37,403 nt of DNA from CAVXAE01 sp044225565 (GCA_044225565.1 JBGAIL010000024.1:1-37403), one strand, 5' to 3'. Positions 7,740 through 16,425 are shown, counted from the first letter of the stretch. The notes: generated by a model from the sequence alone, not told the origin. Program-made: numbers and translations.

Positions 7740-8273
7740 TCAGCGGTCCCAGTGCATTTTGCGCAGCAGGCTGCGGGCCTGCGCGATGTGGCTCTCGATG
7801 CGGCGGACGGAAAGGCCAAGCCGCCCGGCGATCTCTTCATACGAATAGCCGTCGCGCTTGTGGAGCAGGAAGACGGCGAGCTGCAGCGGCGGCAGGCGGC
7901 CGAGGGCGGCCGTGAGCTGCTGCTGCAGGCTCAGGCGCTCCGCCAGCTCGTCCCGTGCGCTCTGGGAGGGCTGCTCGGCAGCAGCCTCGGCCGCGTCGGA
8001 ATCGAAGACGAGCCATTCCTTGAGCCGCCCGCGCATGCGGAACTCGAAGACGACGTGCGAGGCGATGCCGAAGAGATAGGCGCGGGGGTTCTCCACGAAC
8101 TCCCCATCGTCGATGCGGGAGAGCCGCATGAAGACCTCCTGCGCCAGGTCTTCCGCGTCCTGCGGCCGCCGCAGGCGGCGAAGCAGGAAACGGTGCAGCT
8201 CCCCGGCGTAGTTCTCGAAAGCCGTGCCCGCGAGGCTTGCGGGACGGCGGATGTCTTCGGGCCTGGGCCCCAT
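7740..8273 (-). CDS. FecI-type ECF sigma factor (sigma1)
   Basis: A 177-residue ECF sigma factor. Region 2 is visible in ELHRFLLRRLRRPQDAEDLAQEVFMRLSR and NPRAYLFGIASHVVFEF. Region 4 is visible in LPPLQLAVFLLHKRDGYSYEEIAGRLGLSVRRIESHIAQA. The open frame runs upstream to 8621, but the ATG at 8273 gives the family length and has GGAAGG 5 bases upstream. It is most similar to sigma4 in this window (shared ELHRFLLR, QEVF-RLSRI, AYLFGIA-HV, EFRMR). A class A -10 box, GGACACACTAT, lies 31 bases upstream on the same strand and matches the sigma4 promoter, which suggests shared control or autoregulation. Confidence 0.93.
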   Translation of the reverse strand: MGPRPEDIRRPASLAGTAFENYAGELHRFLLRRLRRPQDAEDLAQEVFMRLSRIDDGEFVENPRAYLFGIASHVVFEFRMRGRLKEWLVFDSDAAEAAAEQPSQSARDELAERLSLQQQLTAALGRLPPLQLAVFLLHKRDGYSYEEIAGRLGLSVRRIESHIAQARSLLRKMHWDR

Positions 8274-8304
8274 GCGCGCCTTCCGGACGGTATCCACCTG
8301 GAGG

Positions 8305-8336
8305 CATAGTGTGTCCGCCGGGGATTTTTTCCCACT
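8305..8336 (-). promoter_or_regulatory. Class A ECF promoter, upstream of sigma1 (strong -10, weak -35)
   Basis: On the minus strand the 12-mer CGGACACACTAT is shared exactly with the sigma4 promoter at 29499-29530. Further shared bases (GTGGATACC) follow in both leaders. The CTGCGG element found 17 bases upstream at the other class A sites is not conserved here (AGTGGG). The start codon of sigma1 is 31 bases downstream of the box. Confidence 0.6.
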
Positions 8337-8439
8337 CCGGATGCAGGGCGCCCGGGAATTTTCGCGCGGGTGGCGCACTTGGGGGCTGGACGGGCCGGTT
8401 GCCGTCCAGCAGACCTCAAAAGCATCATCGGGGAGATCC

Positions 8440-10884
8440 ATGAACAGCCTGTCGCGCGCCTTGCTTGCGTTGAGTCTTTCCCTGTCCTGCGGGATTGCCG
8501 CCGCGGTCGAGCCGCTGGCCGTGCCCGTGCCGTTGAGCATCGATGCCCAGTCCATGGAGAAGGCGCTGCAGAGCTTCGCGAAGCAGAGCGGCCTGCAGGT
8601 GATCTTCCCCACCGAGCTCACGCGGCATCTGAGTGCGCCCGCGCTGCAGGGGAGCTATACGCCGGAGGCCGCTCTCGGGCTGCTGCTCCGGAATTCGCAG
8701 CTGCGCTTCGAGTTCATCAACGAGCGGACGGTGGCGGTGCGGCCGCGGGAGCTGTCGGGCGAGGCGGGACTGGGCAGGGCAGGCGAAGGAGCCGGGGAGT
8801 TCCGTTTGGCGCAAGCGGAGGCCGCGCCGGCGGCGCCGCGCTCCGAGGTCACGGACGAGGTCGTGGTGATCGGCGAGTCCAACACCGCCACCAGGCTCGA
8901 TCTCACCGTGCGCGAGACGCCCCAGTCCGTGACGATCATCGACCGCCAGCGCATCGAGGACCAGAACACCAACGAGATCCTGGAGGTGCTGGAGCAGACG
9001 ATCGGCCTCACCTACCAGCAGAGCGGCCCGCTGGGCTCGGACCGCAACAACATCGTCTCGCGCGGCTTCAACCTGACGAACTACCAGGTGGACGGCGTGG
9101 CGCGCCTCACCAACTTCGGTTTCAGCAACGACATCTCGGACATGGCGCCCTTCGAGCAGGTGGAGGTCGTGCGCGGCGCCACGGGCCTGCTGAACGGCAT
9201 CGGCGAGCCGGCCGGCACCGTCAACCTGATGCGCAAGCGCCCCAACCGCGACACCTCGGGGTATCTCTCCGCGCAATATGGCTCTTTCGGCAGCTACCGT
9301 GCCGAAGTCGATGCCAGCAGCGCGCTCACGGCAGGTGAGCGCGTGCGCGGTCGCGCAGTCGTTGCCTACGAGGACAGTGACTCGTTCGTCGACCGCCTCA
9401 ATCTGCGCAAGACCGTCTTCTACGGCGTCGCGGAAGCGGATCTGACCGACCGCACGTTGCTGACGCTGGGAGTCGAGTACCAGCGGCACCGCAACCGGGG
9501 AGGCGCGCGCTTCGGTACGCCTCTCTATTTCTACGACGGCACGGAGACCCGCTTCCCGCGTTCCACCAATCTCTCCACCGACTGGAGCTTCAACAACCGC
9601 GACAACCGCAGTCTGTTCGGGGCGCTGGAGCAGAAGATCGGGGAACGCTGGAACCTGCGGCTGGACCTCGAACACTCGCAGCGCGAGTACGACAGCCTCC
9701 ATGCGGGCATCGAGCAGTGGAACCTCCTGGATCCCGAAACGGGCGCCGTGGTCGGCTATCCGTTGTATGCCTACCGGTGGAGCGCCAGGCCGGAGCAGAA
9801 TTCCGCGAACCTCAACGCCAATGGCAGCTTCACGCTGTTCGGCAGGGAGCACGAGCTGGTGTTCGGCGCCAACCTCGCCATCGGCAACGAGAAGGGCTCG
9901 TACTACCCTGAGTACGAGCTGCCCGTTCCCGATTTCTACGACCTCCTGGAGAGCGGCACGCTCGGCGAGCCCAGCTTCAGCGCGTATCCCTCCGGCTACA
10001 CATCCCGGTTCGAGCAGAGCGGCGTATTCGCCGCAACCCGCCTCAAGCCGGCGGATCGCCTCGCCGTCATCCTCGGTGCGCGCACGAGCAACTGGAAGGT
10101 GCGCAATCGCCAGCACGACGACGGCGGTGTGGTGAATTACGACGAGACGAACAAGGGGAGCGGCGTCTTCACGCCGTACGCCGGCCTCGTGTTCGACTTC
10201 ACCCGGACGCTGTCGGGCTACTTCAGCTACACGGACATCTTCCAGCCGACTACCCAGCTCGACGTGAATGCGAAGCTGCTCGACCCCACCGAAGGCAGCA
10301 ATCGCGAGGCGGGCGTGAAGCTCGCCCTGCTGGATGAGCGGCTGAACGTTTCCGCTTCGGTGTTCAAAGTGAAGCAGAGCAACGTTCCGGAATGGGTCGG
10401 CCTGCTGCCGGATGGCCGCTATTACTGGCGCAGCATCGACGGCACGATCACCGAGGGGTACGAGCTCGAGGTCGCGGGCCGCATCCGCTCCAACTGGGAC
10501 GTGAGCGGCGGGTTTTCCCGCTCCGAGCCCACGAGGAACCACGGCCAGCCCTGGATGACTTACATCCCGAAGAGCACCTTCAAGCTGTACACCAGCTACC
10601 GCGTCGGGGCGGGACCCCTGCAGGGGACGACGCTGGGGGCGAATCTGCGCTGGCAGAGCGAGACCCGCAACGACAACCCGGTGCCCCAGGGGCTCGGCCT
10701 CTCCTTCGTGCAAAGCAGCTACACGGTCCTCGACCTGATGGCGAGATACCGCCTCAGCCCGAGGGTGTCCGCGCAGCTCAATCTCAACAACGTGTTCGAC
10801 GAGACGTACTTCACCAGCGTCCAGCCGTCGGGCTGGTACGGGGAGCCGCGCAACGTGGCGCTGACGGTGCGCCTTGCCTATTGA
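8440..10884 (+). CDS. TonB-dependent siderophore-type receptor with STN signalling domain (receptor 1)
   Basis: An 814-residue outer-membrane receptor. A signal peptide (SRALLALSLSLSCGIAAAVE) is followed by an STN domain at about 30-100 (QSMEKALQSFAKQSGLQVIF), which contacts FecR. A possible TonB box is EVVVIGES. The plug domain runs from about 145 (RETPQSVTIIDRQRIEDQN) through EQVEVVRGATGLLNG-GEPAGTVNLMRKRP, then a beta barrel ends in NVALTVRLAY with a terminal aromatic residue. The frame is open from 8224, but the ATG at 8440 has GGGGAG just upstream and starts a clean signal peptide. It is transcribed away from sigma1/FecR1 and has no gene behind it. FpvA/FhuE-like architecture suggests a ferric siderophore, but the ligand cannot be read. 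Confidence 0.95.
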   Translation: MNSLSRALLALSLSLSCGIAAAVEPLAVPVPLSIDAQSMEKALQSFAKQSGLQVIFPTELTRHLSAPALQGSYTPEAALGLLLRNSQLRFEFINERTVAVRPRELSGEAGLGRAGEGAGEFRLAQAEAAPAAPRSEVTDEVVVIGESNTATRLDLTVRETPQSVTIIDRQRIEDQNTNEILEVLEQTIGLTYQQSGPLGSDRNNIVSRGFNLTNYQVDGVARLTNFGFSNDISDMAPFEQVEVVRGATGLLNGIGEPAGTVNLMRKRPNRDTSGYLSAQYGSFGSYRAEVDASSALTAGERVRGRAVVAYEDSDSFVDRLNLRKTVFYGVAEADLTDRTLLTLGVEYQRHRNRGGARFGTPLYFYDGTETRFPRSTNLSTDWSFNNRDNRSLFGALEQKIGERWNLRLDLEHSQREYDSLHAGIEQWNLLDPETGAVVGYPLYAYRWSARPEQNSANLNANGSFTLFGREHELVFGANLAIGNEKGSYYPEYELPVPDFYDLLESGTLGEPSFSAYPSGYTSRFEQSGVFAATRLKPADRLAVILGARTSNWKVRNRQHDDGGVVNYDETNKGSGVFTPYAGLVFDFTRTLSGYFSYTDIFQPTTQLDVNAKLLDPTEGSNREAGVKLALLDERLNVSASVFKVKQSNVPEWVGLLPDGRYYWRSIDGTITEGYELEVAGRIRSNWDVSGGFSRSEPTRNHGQPWMTYIPKSTFKLYTSYRVGAGPLQGTTLGANLRWQSETRNDNPVPQGLGLSFVQSSYTVLDLMARYRLSPRVSAQLNLNNVFDETYFTSVQPSGWYGEPRNVALTVRLAY

Positions 10885-10900
10885 GGTGCTGCAAGGTGGG

Positions 10901-10934
10901 CGCACCGGGATTTCCCTCCGCGCCTCCCGGTGCG
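10901..10934. terminator. Perfect 10-bp inverted repeat after receptor 1, overlapping a sigma2 promoter
   Basis: CGCACCGGGA (10901-10910) and TCCCGGTGCG (10925-10934) are perfect reverse complements around a 14-base loop. The hairpin is 16 bases after the receptor 1 stop and could terminate or weaken read-through into the sigma2 operon, although no T-run follows. It overlaps the class B promoter at 10910-10938, whose spacer forms the right arm. Confidence 0.45.
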
Positions 10935-10938
10935 TCTA
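10910..10938 (+). promoter_or_regulatory. Class B ECF promoter, distal site upstream of sigma2
   Basis: ATTTCCCT, 15-base spacer, CGTCTA. The downstream 17 bases, GCCTCCCGGTGCGTCTA, recur exactly before sigma5 (36294-36310) with the same -35-like octamer at the same distance. The likely start of transcription is near 10945. The two conserved copies, both before FecI-type genes, support an autoregulated ECF promoter. Confidence 0.65.
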
Positions 10939-10948
10939 CCTGATGTGG

Positions 10949-10977
10949 ATTGCAAAAAGACGCCCGCCGACCGTCTT
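10949..10977 (+). promoter_or_regulatory. Class B ECF promoter, proximal site upstream of sigma2
   Basis: ATTGCAAA, 15-base spacer, CGTCTT, followed by GGCG. The same octamer, spacer length and CCGTCTTGGCG occur before receptor 2 (12587-12615). Spacer sequences differ while both boxes are identical, which argues for selection on the boxes. The expected transcription start (about 10984) falls on the start codon of sigma2. Confidence 0.65.
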
Positions 10978-10983
10978 GGCGAC

Positions 10984-11583
10984 GTGAAGGTGAAAACCCC
11001 CTCCGGGCCCGAAGCGGCCGCCGCGGATCCGTCCGCCCAGGTCACCGATCCGGGGCGGACGGCCGAGATCGCGCGCCTCTTCAAGGAGCACAACCGGACG
11101 CTGGTGCTGTTCCTCGCGGCGCGCCTGCGCAACGAGCAGCTGGCCAGGGAGGTGGCCCAGGAGGCCTACGTCAAGGTGCTGCAGCTGGAGAACCCGGGAG
11201 CGGTGAGCTTCCTCAGGTCCTACCTGTTCCGCGTCGCCTCCAATCTCGCCATCGACCGCATGCGCCAGGAGAGTGCCCGGCGGCGGCTCGATCTGAAGGA
11301 GGGGTCGGACGACTTCATCGAGGACTCGATGGCGGAGCGTTCCGCCGAAGCCCACGCGGAGCTGGATTCCCTGCGGCGTCTGGTGGCGGAGCTGCCCGCG
11401 CGCTACGGCGAGGCGTTCCGCATGCACGGCTTGCAGGAGCGCTCGTTCGAGGAGGTGGCGGCGGCCCTCGGCGTGAAGCCCCGCATGGCCCGTCACTACG
11501 TGACGCTTTCGCTGGTCTATATCCGTCTTCGCCGCGAGGGAGTGCCCGCGGACCAGGCATGGAGTCGCATCCATCATGAATGA
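10984..11583 (+). CDS. FecI-type ECF sigma factor (sigma2)
   Basis: About 199 residues. Region 2 is LFKEHNRTLVLFLAARL, QEAYVKVLQL, FLRSYLFRVASNLAIDRMR. Region 4 is LPARYGEAFRMHGLQERSFEEVAAALGVKPRMARHYV. The start is a GTG, either 10984 or 10990; both give an N-terminus the length of the sigma5 one. The frame stays open to 10930, but that would start upstream of both promoters. No convincing ribosome site is visible, so a leaderless message or coupling to a 14-codon ORF (ATG 10943 to TGA 10987, overlapping GTG 10984) is possible. Nearest relative in the window is sigma5. It overlaps fecR2 by 8 bases, so the two are one operon. Confidence 0.88.
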   Translation: MKVKTPSGPEAAAADPSAQVTDPGRTAEIARLFKEHNRTLVLFLAARLRNEQLAREVAQEAYVKVLQLENPGAVSFLRSYLFRVASNLAIDRMRQESARRRLDLKEGSDDFIEDSMAERSAEAHAELDSLRRLVAELPARYGEAFRMHGLQERSFEEVAAALGVKPRMARHYVTLSLVYIRLRREGVPADQAWSRIHHE

Positions 11584-12586
11584 GTCGCCTCCGGCGCACG
11601 ACGACACCGTCCGGCGCTATCGGGAAGCCGCCGACTGGCTGCTCAGGCTCGACGGCGAGAAGCTCTCCGAGGAGGAGCTGGCCGAATGGCTGCGCTGGTC
11701 CCAGCAGGACGGCGAGAACCTGCGCGCCTTCGCGCGGGTGCAGGCGGACTGGAAGGACGTCGACGCGCTGCGGCTGGCAGGCCCGCCGACCGCGGCGCCG
11801 CGGCCGTCGCGACTTGTCTCATCCCGGCGCTGGGGAATCGCAGCGACCCTCGCGGCACTGGCAGTGCTTCTCGGGGTGGCAAGCTGGTCCCCGCTGCGGG
11901 CATGGCTGGGGCGCGGCGACGCGCGCGACATCGTTGCAGCCACCTCCAACGAAACCACTTCGCTGCCGGACGGGTCGGTGCTCACGCTGCGCGCGCAGGC
12001 CGCCGTGCGGATGAGCTTCGATGCTTCGCAGCGCCGGCTCGAGCTCGCGGAGGATGGCGCTGCCTACTTCGAGGTCCATCACGATCCGATCCGTCCGTTC
12101 GTCGTGGAGGCGGGCGATCTCACCATTCAGGCCATCGGCACGGCGTTCGACGTGCGCCGTGAGAGCGGAGAGACCTGGGTGAGCGTCGAAGAGGGCAAGG
12201 TCCGGATCTCCAAGAAGCGCGGCACCGCGGTTCCCGCCGACGGCGTCTCCGAGTGGATCGCCTCCGCCGGGGAGCGCTTCGAGTTCAAGCCGGCCGCACA
12301 CCATGCGGCGCTTTCACGGCACTCCGTGGCCGACGCGCACCGGTGGCGCGAAGGCGAGTTCGCTTATGACAAGGTAGCACTCGAAACGGTCCTAAGGGAC
12401 ATCAATCGTTACTCCACGCGAAAGATCCGCACGGCGGATGAAGCTGCGGCGCGCATTCCCTACACCGGTACGGTCTTCGTGCGGTCCATCGACGACTGGC
12501 TGCGGGCGTTGACCTCCCGTTATCCGGTTCGCGCCGTCGCCGCCGCAGACGGCGACGTCGTGCTCGAGCGCGTTGCGTCCCGCTAG
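11576..12586 (+). CDS. FecR-family anti-sigma/signal transducer (FecR2)
   Basis: The 336-residue protein begins with the FecR cytoplasmic domain (REAADWLLRLDGEKLSEEEL, EWLRWSQQDGENLRAFARV). A membrane helix lies at about 84-102 (WGIAATLAALAVLLGVASW). The periplasmic FecR domain includes TTSLPDGSVLTLRAQAAVRM, GAAYFEVHHDPIRPFVVEAG and AIGTAFDVRRES, followed by an STN-like tail (LETVLRDINRYSTRKI). It should hold or activate sigma2 depending on receptor 2 occupancy. Its stop codon is followed at once by the class B promoter for receptor 2, so the receptor can be transcribed separately. Confidence 0.92.
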   Translation: MNESPPAHDDTVRRYREAADWLLRLDGEKLSEEELAEWLRWSQQDGENLRAFARVQADWKDVDALRLAGPPTAAPRPSRLVSSRRWGIAATLAALAVLLGVASWSPLRAWLGRGDARDIVAATSNETTSLPDGSVLTLRAQAAVRMSFDASQRRLELAEDGAAYFEVHHDPIRPFVVEAGDLTIQAIGTAFDVRRESGETWVSVEEGKVRISKKRGTAVPADGVSEWIASAGERFEFKPAAHHAALSRHSVADAHRWREGEFAYDKVALETVLRDINRYSTRKIRTADEAAARIPYTGTVFVRSIDDWLRALTSRYPVRAVAAADGDVVLERVASR

Positions 12587-12615
12587 ATTGCAAATCCGCT
12601 TCCCCCGCCCGTCTT
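12587..12615 (+). promoter_or_regulatory. Class B ECF promoter, upstream of receptor 2
   Basis: ATTGCAAA begins on the base after the fecR2 stop codon. After a 15-base spacer comes CGTCTT, then GGCG. Both boxes are identical to the proximal sigma2 promoter at 10949-10977. The start codon of receptor 2 is 26 bases downstream, preceded by a GGGGAG ribosome site. Confidence 0.7.
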
Positions 12616-12641
12616 GGCGCAATCAGAGACGGGGAGCGCAC

Positions 12642-15131
12642 ATGAGATACGGATTGACGATGTTGATGCTGGTTTCCATGGCCTGCGGCCGGACTTTCGC
12701 GCTCGACATGAGCGAGCAGGTGTCGTTCGACATTCCGCCGCAGCGGCTGGCGAGCGCGCTGCTCGAGTTCTCGCATCAGGCCGGCGTGCAGGTGATCGTC
12801 GGCCAGGACGTGGCGGAGCAGACCACCACGGGCATCAAGGGCAGGCATACGATTGGTCAGGCACTCGAGGCGCTGCTGCAGCACACGACGTTGCGGTACT
12901 CCGTCGTGAGCGAGAGTGCCATCACCATCGGTGCGGCGGGCGCAGAGGTTTCGTCATCCGCGGAAGGTGCCGGCGATCGGGTGCGGCTCGCACATGCCGG
13001 GCATGCGGGCGCCGACGATCCTTCCGCCTCGGCCGCCGGGAGCGAGATCGAGACCATCAACGTCTTCGGAACCCTCGAGGACAGGGTCGGCGTAGGTTCC
13101 AAGACGGGATCGTCGCTGCGCGAGACGCCCAAGTCCGTGACCATCGTGACGCGCGAGCGCATCGAGGCGCAGAACCTGACGACGCTGGTCGACGTCATGA
13201 ATCAGGCAACCGGCATCACCGTGCGCACCTACGGCCCGGTGGAAGCGTGGTACATGTCGCGGGGGTACCGGATAGGAACCACTCAGCTGGATGGGGGCGC
13301 GCCCATCTCTGCGGGTTTCGGAAACGTCGCCGCGCCGGACTCCGCGATGTTCGAGCGCGTCGAAGTGCTTCGCGGAGTGGACGGCATGTTCAGCGGCGCC
13401 GGCGATCCGGGCGGCGTGATAAACCTCGTGCGCAAGCGCGCGCCGCGATCCTCCGATCTCAGCGTGACGGCCACGGCGGGGCGGTGGGACAACTATCGCG
13501 CGGAGCTCGACGCCGGAGGCCCGCTCGCCTTCGACGGCGCGCTGCGCGGGCGCTTCGTCGGCGTCTATCACGACCAGGACTTCTTCTGGGACCGCGCCAC
13601 TTCGGACCGCAGGATGTTCTATGGCGTCCTCGAAGGAGATGTCGGGGCCGCAGTGCTGTCTCTCGGCGGCAGCTACGAGCATCGTGACGAGAAGGCGGTG
13701 GACATGAGCGGGCTGCCTTCCTATTCGGACGGCCGCGACATCGGCTTGCCGCGCAGCACCAACCTCGCCCCGGACTGGGCTTTCCGGGACGTCACGACCC
13801 ACGAGATCTTCGCCAAGGCGGACGTGCCGCTCAGCGAGAGCGTGTCCCTGCGGTTGAACGTCACGCGTCAGGAGCAGGATGCAGAGACTGCAGAGATGTA
13901 CATCTCGGGAGCGATCGATCCGCTGACCGGTATCGGCTCCACCGGCCTTGGCGGCGGCGCCGACCAGCACTCGAGGCGCACCCTGGCAGATCTCTTCGTG
14001 GGCGGGAAATTCGAGCTCTTCTCCCGACAACACGCCTTCGCGATGGGTGCGGACTACGCGCGGATGGATGGAGGCGGCGGGCGCACCTACCAGTACGACG
14101 CCTATCCCTGGGGCCTGCGTGGCATCGACGTGTTCGACTACGATCCGGACGATTTTCCCGCCTCGCCGCGCACTCCGACCTATCTGACCGCCGTGAACCG
14201 GCAGACGCAGCGCGGCGTCTACGCGACCCTGGGCATGCAGCTCGCGGATCCGCTGCGGCTGGTGCTGGGAGCCCGCCATGCGAAGTACGAGATCGAAGGA
14301 GGCGGCTTCGCCCTCAATCCCGACGGCTCCCTCGGCGCGCCCAGCACCTGGCCGGCGAGCTATCGGGAGAGCGCCTTCGTGCCGAGCGCGGCACTCGTTC
14401 TCGACTTGGCTGAGCGCTGGTCCGCCTATGCGAGCTATGCGCAGACCTTCAACCCGCAGGGCAGCCGGCTTCAGGCCCCTTTGCCCGGCACGCCGCTGGA
14501 TCCGATCACCGGTGATGGCTACGAGATCGGCGTGAAGGGCACGCCGCTCGACGGCATCAATGTGGCCGTCGCGCTCTATCGGGTGCGTCGCAATGGGGAA
14601 GGGCTGCAGGATCCCGCCTATCCGTGGACGCCCGCGGACCGTGGCGCGAGCTGCTGCTACATCTCTCTCGGGGACACCACCACCGAAGGGCTGGATGTGG
14701 AGCTCAGCGGACGCATCAGCGCCACCTGGCAATTGTTCGCGGGCTACACGCACACGCGCCCGAAGTACGAGGACGAGGTTTCCGGCACGGAGTCCGCGCT
14801 GCTCTTCAACTGGACGCCCCGACACCTCTTCAAGCTGTGGACGACCTGGGACGTGCCCGGCTCGCGGTGGACGCTCAACGCCGGGGTGAATGCCCAGTCC
14901 AGCTTCGCCGGTTACACCTTCGACTGGCTGGGCGCAGGGCCGCCGCGCCAGTCCGGATACGCGCTCTGGAATGCTTCCGCGCGATACCGCGTGACCGACG
15001 ATTTCTCGGTGTCGCTGTACGCGGAGAACCTTTTCGACAAGGTCTACTACCAGTCGCTCGGGCTGATCACCGGCGACAGCATCTATGGCACGCCGCGCAA
15101 CGTCACCTTGCGGCTCAACATGAAGTTCTGA
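12642..15131 (+). CDS. TonB-dependent siderophore-type receptor with STN domain (receptor 2)
   Basis: An 829-residue receptor. Signal peptide MRYGLTMLMLVSMACGRTFA is followed by an STN domain (about 28-95: PQRLASALLEFSHQAGVQVIV). The plug starts near 155 (RETPKSVTIVTRERIEAQN) and contains FERVEVLRGVDGMFSGAGDPGGVINLVRKR. The barrel ends LRLNMKF with terminal Phe. An extracellular-loop segment has vicinal cysteines 671-672 (SCCYI) that recur in receptor 4. The ATG at 12642 has GGGGAG upstream; the longer frame to 12573 would include the promoter. It is followed 5 bases later by the PAF-AH-like hydrolase, so the two form one transcript. The ligand is unknown. Confidence 0.95.
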   Translation: MRYGLTMLMLVSMACGRTFALDMSEQVSFDIPPQRLASALLEFSHQAGVQVIVGQDVAEQTTTGIKGRHTIGQALEALLQHTTLRYSVVSESAITIGAAGAEVSSSAEGAGDRVRLAHAGHAGADDPSASAAGSEIETINVFGTLEDRVGVGSKTGSSLRETPKSVTIVTRERIEAQNLTTLVDVMNQATGITVRTYGPVEAWYMSRGYRIGTTQLDGGAPISAGFGNVAAPDSAMFERVEVLRGVDGMFSGAGDPGGVINLVRKRAPRSSDLSVTATAGRWDNYRAELDAGGPLAFDGALRGRFVGVYHDQDFFWDRATSDRRMFYGVLEGDVGAAVLSLGGSYEHRDEKAVDMSGLPSYSDGRDIGLPRSTNLAPDWAFRDVTTHEIFAKADVPLSESVSLRLNVTRQEQDAETAEMYISGAIDPLTGIGSTGLGGGADQHSRRTLADLFVGGKFELFSRQHAFAMGADYARMDGGGGRTYQYDAYPWGLRGIDVFDYDPDDFPASPRTPTYLTAVNRQTQRGVYATLGMQLADPLRLVLGARHAKYEIEGGGFALNPDGSLGAPSTWPASYRESAFVPSAALVLDLAERWSAYASYAQTFNPQGSRLQAPLPGTPLDPITGDGYEIGVKGTPLDGINVAVALYRVRRNGEGLQDPAYPWTPADRGASCCYISLGDTTTEGLDVELSGRISATWQLFAGYTHTRPKYEDEVSGTESALLFNWTPRHLFKLWTTWDVPGSRWTLNAGVNAQSSFAGYTFDWLGAGPPRQSGYALWNASARYRVTDDFSVSLYAENLFDKVYYQSLGLITGDSIYGTPRNVTLRLNMKF

Positions 15132-15136
15132 GGAAC

Positions 15137-16387
15137 GTGGCGCGACAGACAGTTCCATGCAGGGTATCGCGATGGATCTTGCTGGCGGCGTGGTGCCTGG
15201 CGCCGCCAGCGGGATTTTGTGCGGGCGAAACCTTCACGGTCCCCCAGGGGCTTTTCGACAGCGAGCCCCGCGGCCTGTATCGCACCGGCACGGAGGAAGA
15301 GCTCTGGATCGACGAGGCGCGACTCGAGCCGACGACGGCCACGGCGGACGACAAGCGTCATCTCATGGTGCAGGTGTGGTATCCCGCCACGTTCGCTGAC
15401 GACGCGCCTCGCGCGCCCTACATCCTCAATCCCCAGCTCTATTCGCTCGAGCACCAGCAGCGATTCGCGCAATACACCCGGGTGCGCAGCTCCTCGGTGC
15501 GCGCGGCGCGGGTCTTGCGCGAGTCCGCCGGCTTTCCGGTGCTGATCTACAACCCTGGTGGCGGCGCACAGGTGTTCAGCGGCATCGTGCAGGCCGAGTT
15601 CCTGGCGAGCCACGGCTACGTCGTCGTAGGCATCGGGCACACCGGCCTCAACGGCATCGAGCGCTTTCCGGACGGCTGCACGTATCGTCGCGACGTGGAG
15701 TCGGATCCCCGGCTGCCCGACGCCGAGTGGCGGGCGCTTTCCGAAGAGCAGCGCTTCCGGCGCAGCGTGAAGAACTATTCCGAAAGGATGATGCCGCTTC
15801 ACGTCGAGGACATCCGCTTCGTGCTGCGCAAGCTCGCTGAGGCGAATGCGATGCGCGGCAACCGTTTCCACGGACGTCTGGATCTCGAGCGTGTGGGCTC
15901 CCTGGGATGGTCGCTGGGAGGCGCGTTGTCGCTGCAGGCGAGCCGGGACGTGCCCGACGTGAAGGCGGCCGTGAACCTCGACGGCTGGCTGTTCACGGAC
16001 GTGGCCGACACCGGCACGTCGCGCCCCATCCTGCAGATCCGCACGGGTCCGGTCGTGGAACCGGGCGAGGGCGCGGATATCCGTGAAGCCGAGTTCGCCG
16101 CCGAGAGCCGGTTCTGGAAGCTCTATGCGCTGAGCACCGGGGACTGGTACGACGTCGTCGTGCCTCGCGCGCGTCACGGCCACTTCGCCGACAAAGCGCT
16201 GTTGCAGCCGCACGATCCTCGTCTGCTGCATCCGCGCCTGGTGCACGAGATCGTCAATCGCTACACGCTCGAATTCTTCGACAGGCACTTGCGCGGGCAG
16301 CAGGACACTCCATTGCTGCTGCGGGAAATCACCTATCCCGACACACTATCAGTCAGTCACTCGAGCGTTTCGTCCGCAAGGCCGTGA
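15137..16387 (+). CDS. Exported PAF-acetylhydrolase-like alpha/beta hydrolase (hydrolase A)
   Basis: About 416 residues starting at GTG 15137 with TGAGGA just upstream. The N-terminal segment SRWILLAAWCLAPPAGFCAG looks like a signal peptide. The mature part opens with GLYRTGTEEELWID and HLMVQVWYPA, typical of the plasma PAF-AH/dienelactone hydrolase-like esterases. The nucleophile elbow is GWSLGG (Ser259). The Asp of NLDGW (Asp282) and the His of RHGHFAD (His347) are the likely remaining triad members. It overlaps nothing but follows receptor 2 by 5 bases, which suggests it acts on what that receptor imports. Its 3' end carries the class A promoter of the next gene. A close paralogue lies at 26522-27835. 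Substrate unknown. Confidence 0.85.
   Translation: MARQTVPCRVSRWILLAAWCLAPPAGFCAGETFTVPQGLFDSEPRGLYRTGTEEELWIDEARLEPTTATADDKRHLMVQVWYPATFADDAPRAPYILNPQLYSLEHQQRFAQYTRVRSSSVRAARVLRESAGFPVLIYNPGGGAQVFSGIVQAEFLASHGYVVVGIGHTGLNGIERFPDGCTYRRDVESDPRLPDAEWRALSEEQRFRRSVKNYSERMMPLHVEDIRFVLRKLAEANAMRGNRFHGRLDLERVGSLGWSLGGALSLQASRDVPDVKAAVNLDGWLFTDVADTGTSRPILQIRTGPVVEPGEGADIREAEFAAESRFWKLYALSTGDWYDVVVPRARHGHFADKALLQPHDPRLLHPRLVHEIVNRYTLEFFDRHLRGQQDTPLLLREITYPDTLSVSHSSVSSARP
16319..16350 (+). promoter_or_regulatory. Class A ECF promoter inside the 3' end of hydrolase A, driving serine hydrolase B
   Basis: CTGCGG, 17-base spacer, CACACTATC, with exactly the geometry of the sites at 26427, 29499 and 29542. 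It lies in the last codons of hydrolase A, 75 bases before the start of the serine hydrolase gene. The hydrolase-amidohydrolase pair can therefore be transcribed independently of receptor 2, by a sigma1/sigma4-type factor. Confidence 0.7.
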
Positions 16388-16425
16388 TCGCGCTCTTCAC
16401 CGGAAATTTCGGAGGCCACTCGTCC

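Noticed and set aside
8350..8380. A possible class A promoter for receptor 1 (GCCCGG, 17 bases, GCGCACTT).
   Set aside because: The spacing fits, but only a few positions of each box match CTGCGG and CACACTAT, so it is within chance for GC-rich DNA.
8425..10905. Long minus-strand open frame opposite receptor 1; similar long frames lie opposite receptors 2 and 4.
   Set aside because: The plus-strand receptors are unmistakable over their whole length; the antisense frames have no recognisable domain or ribosome site.
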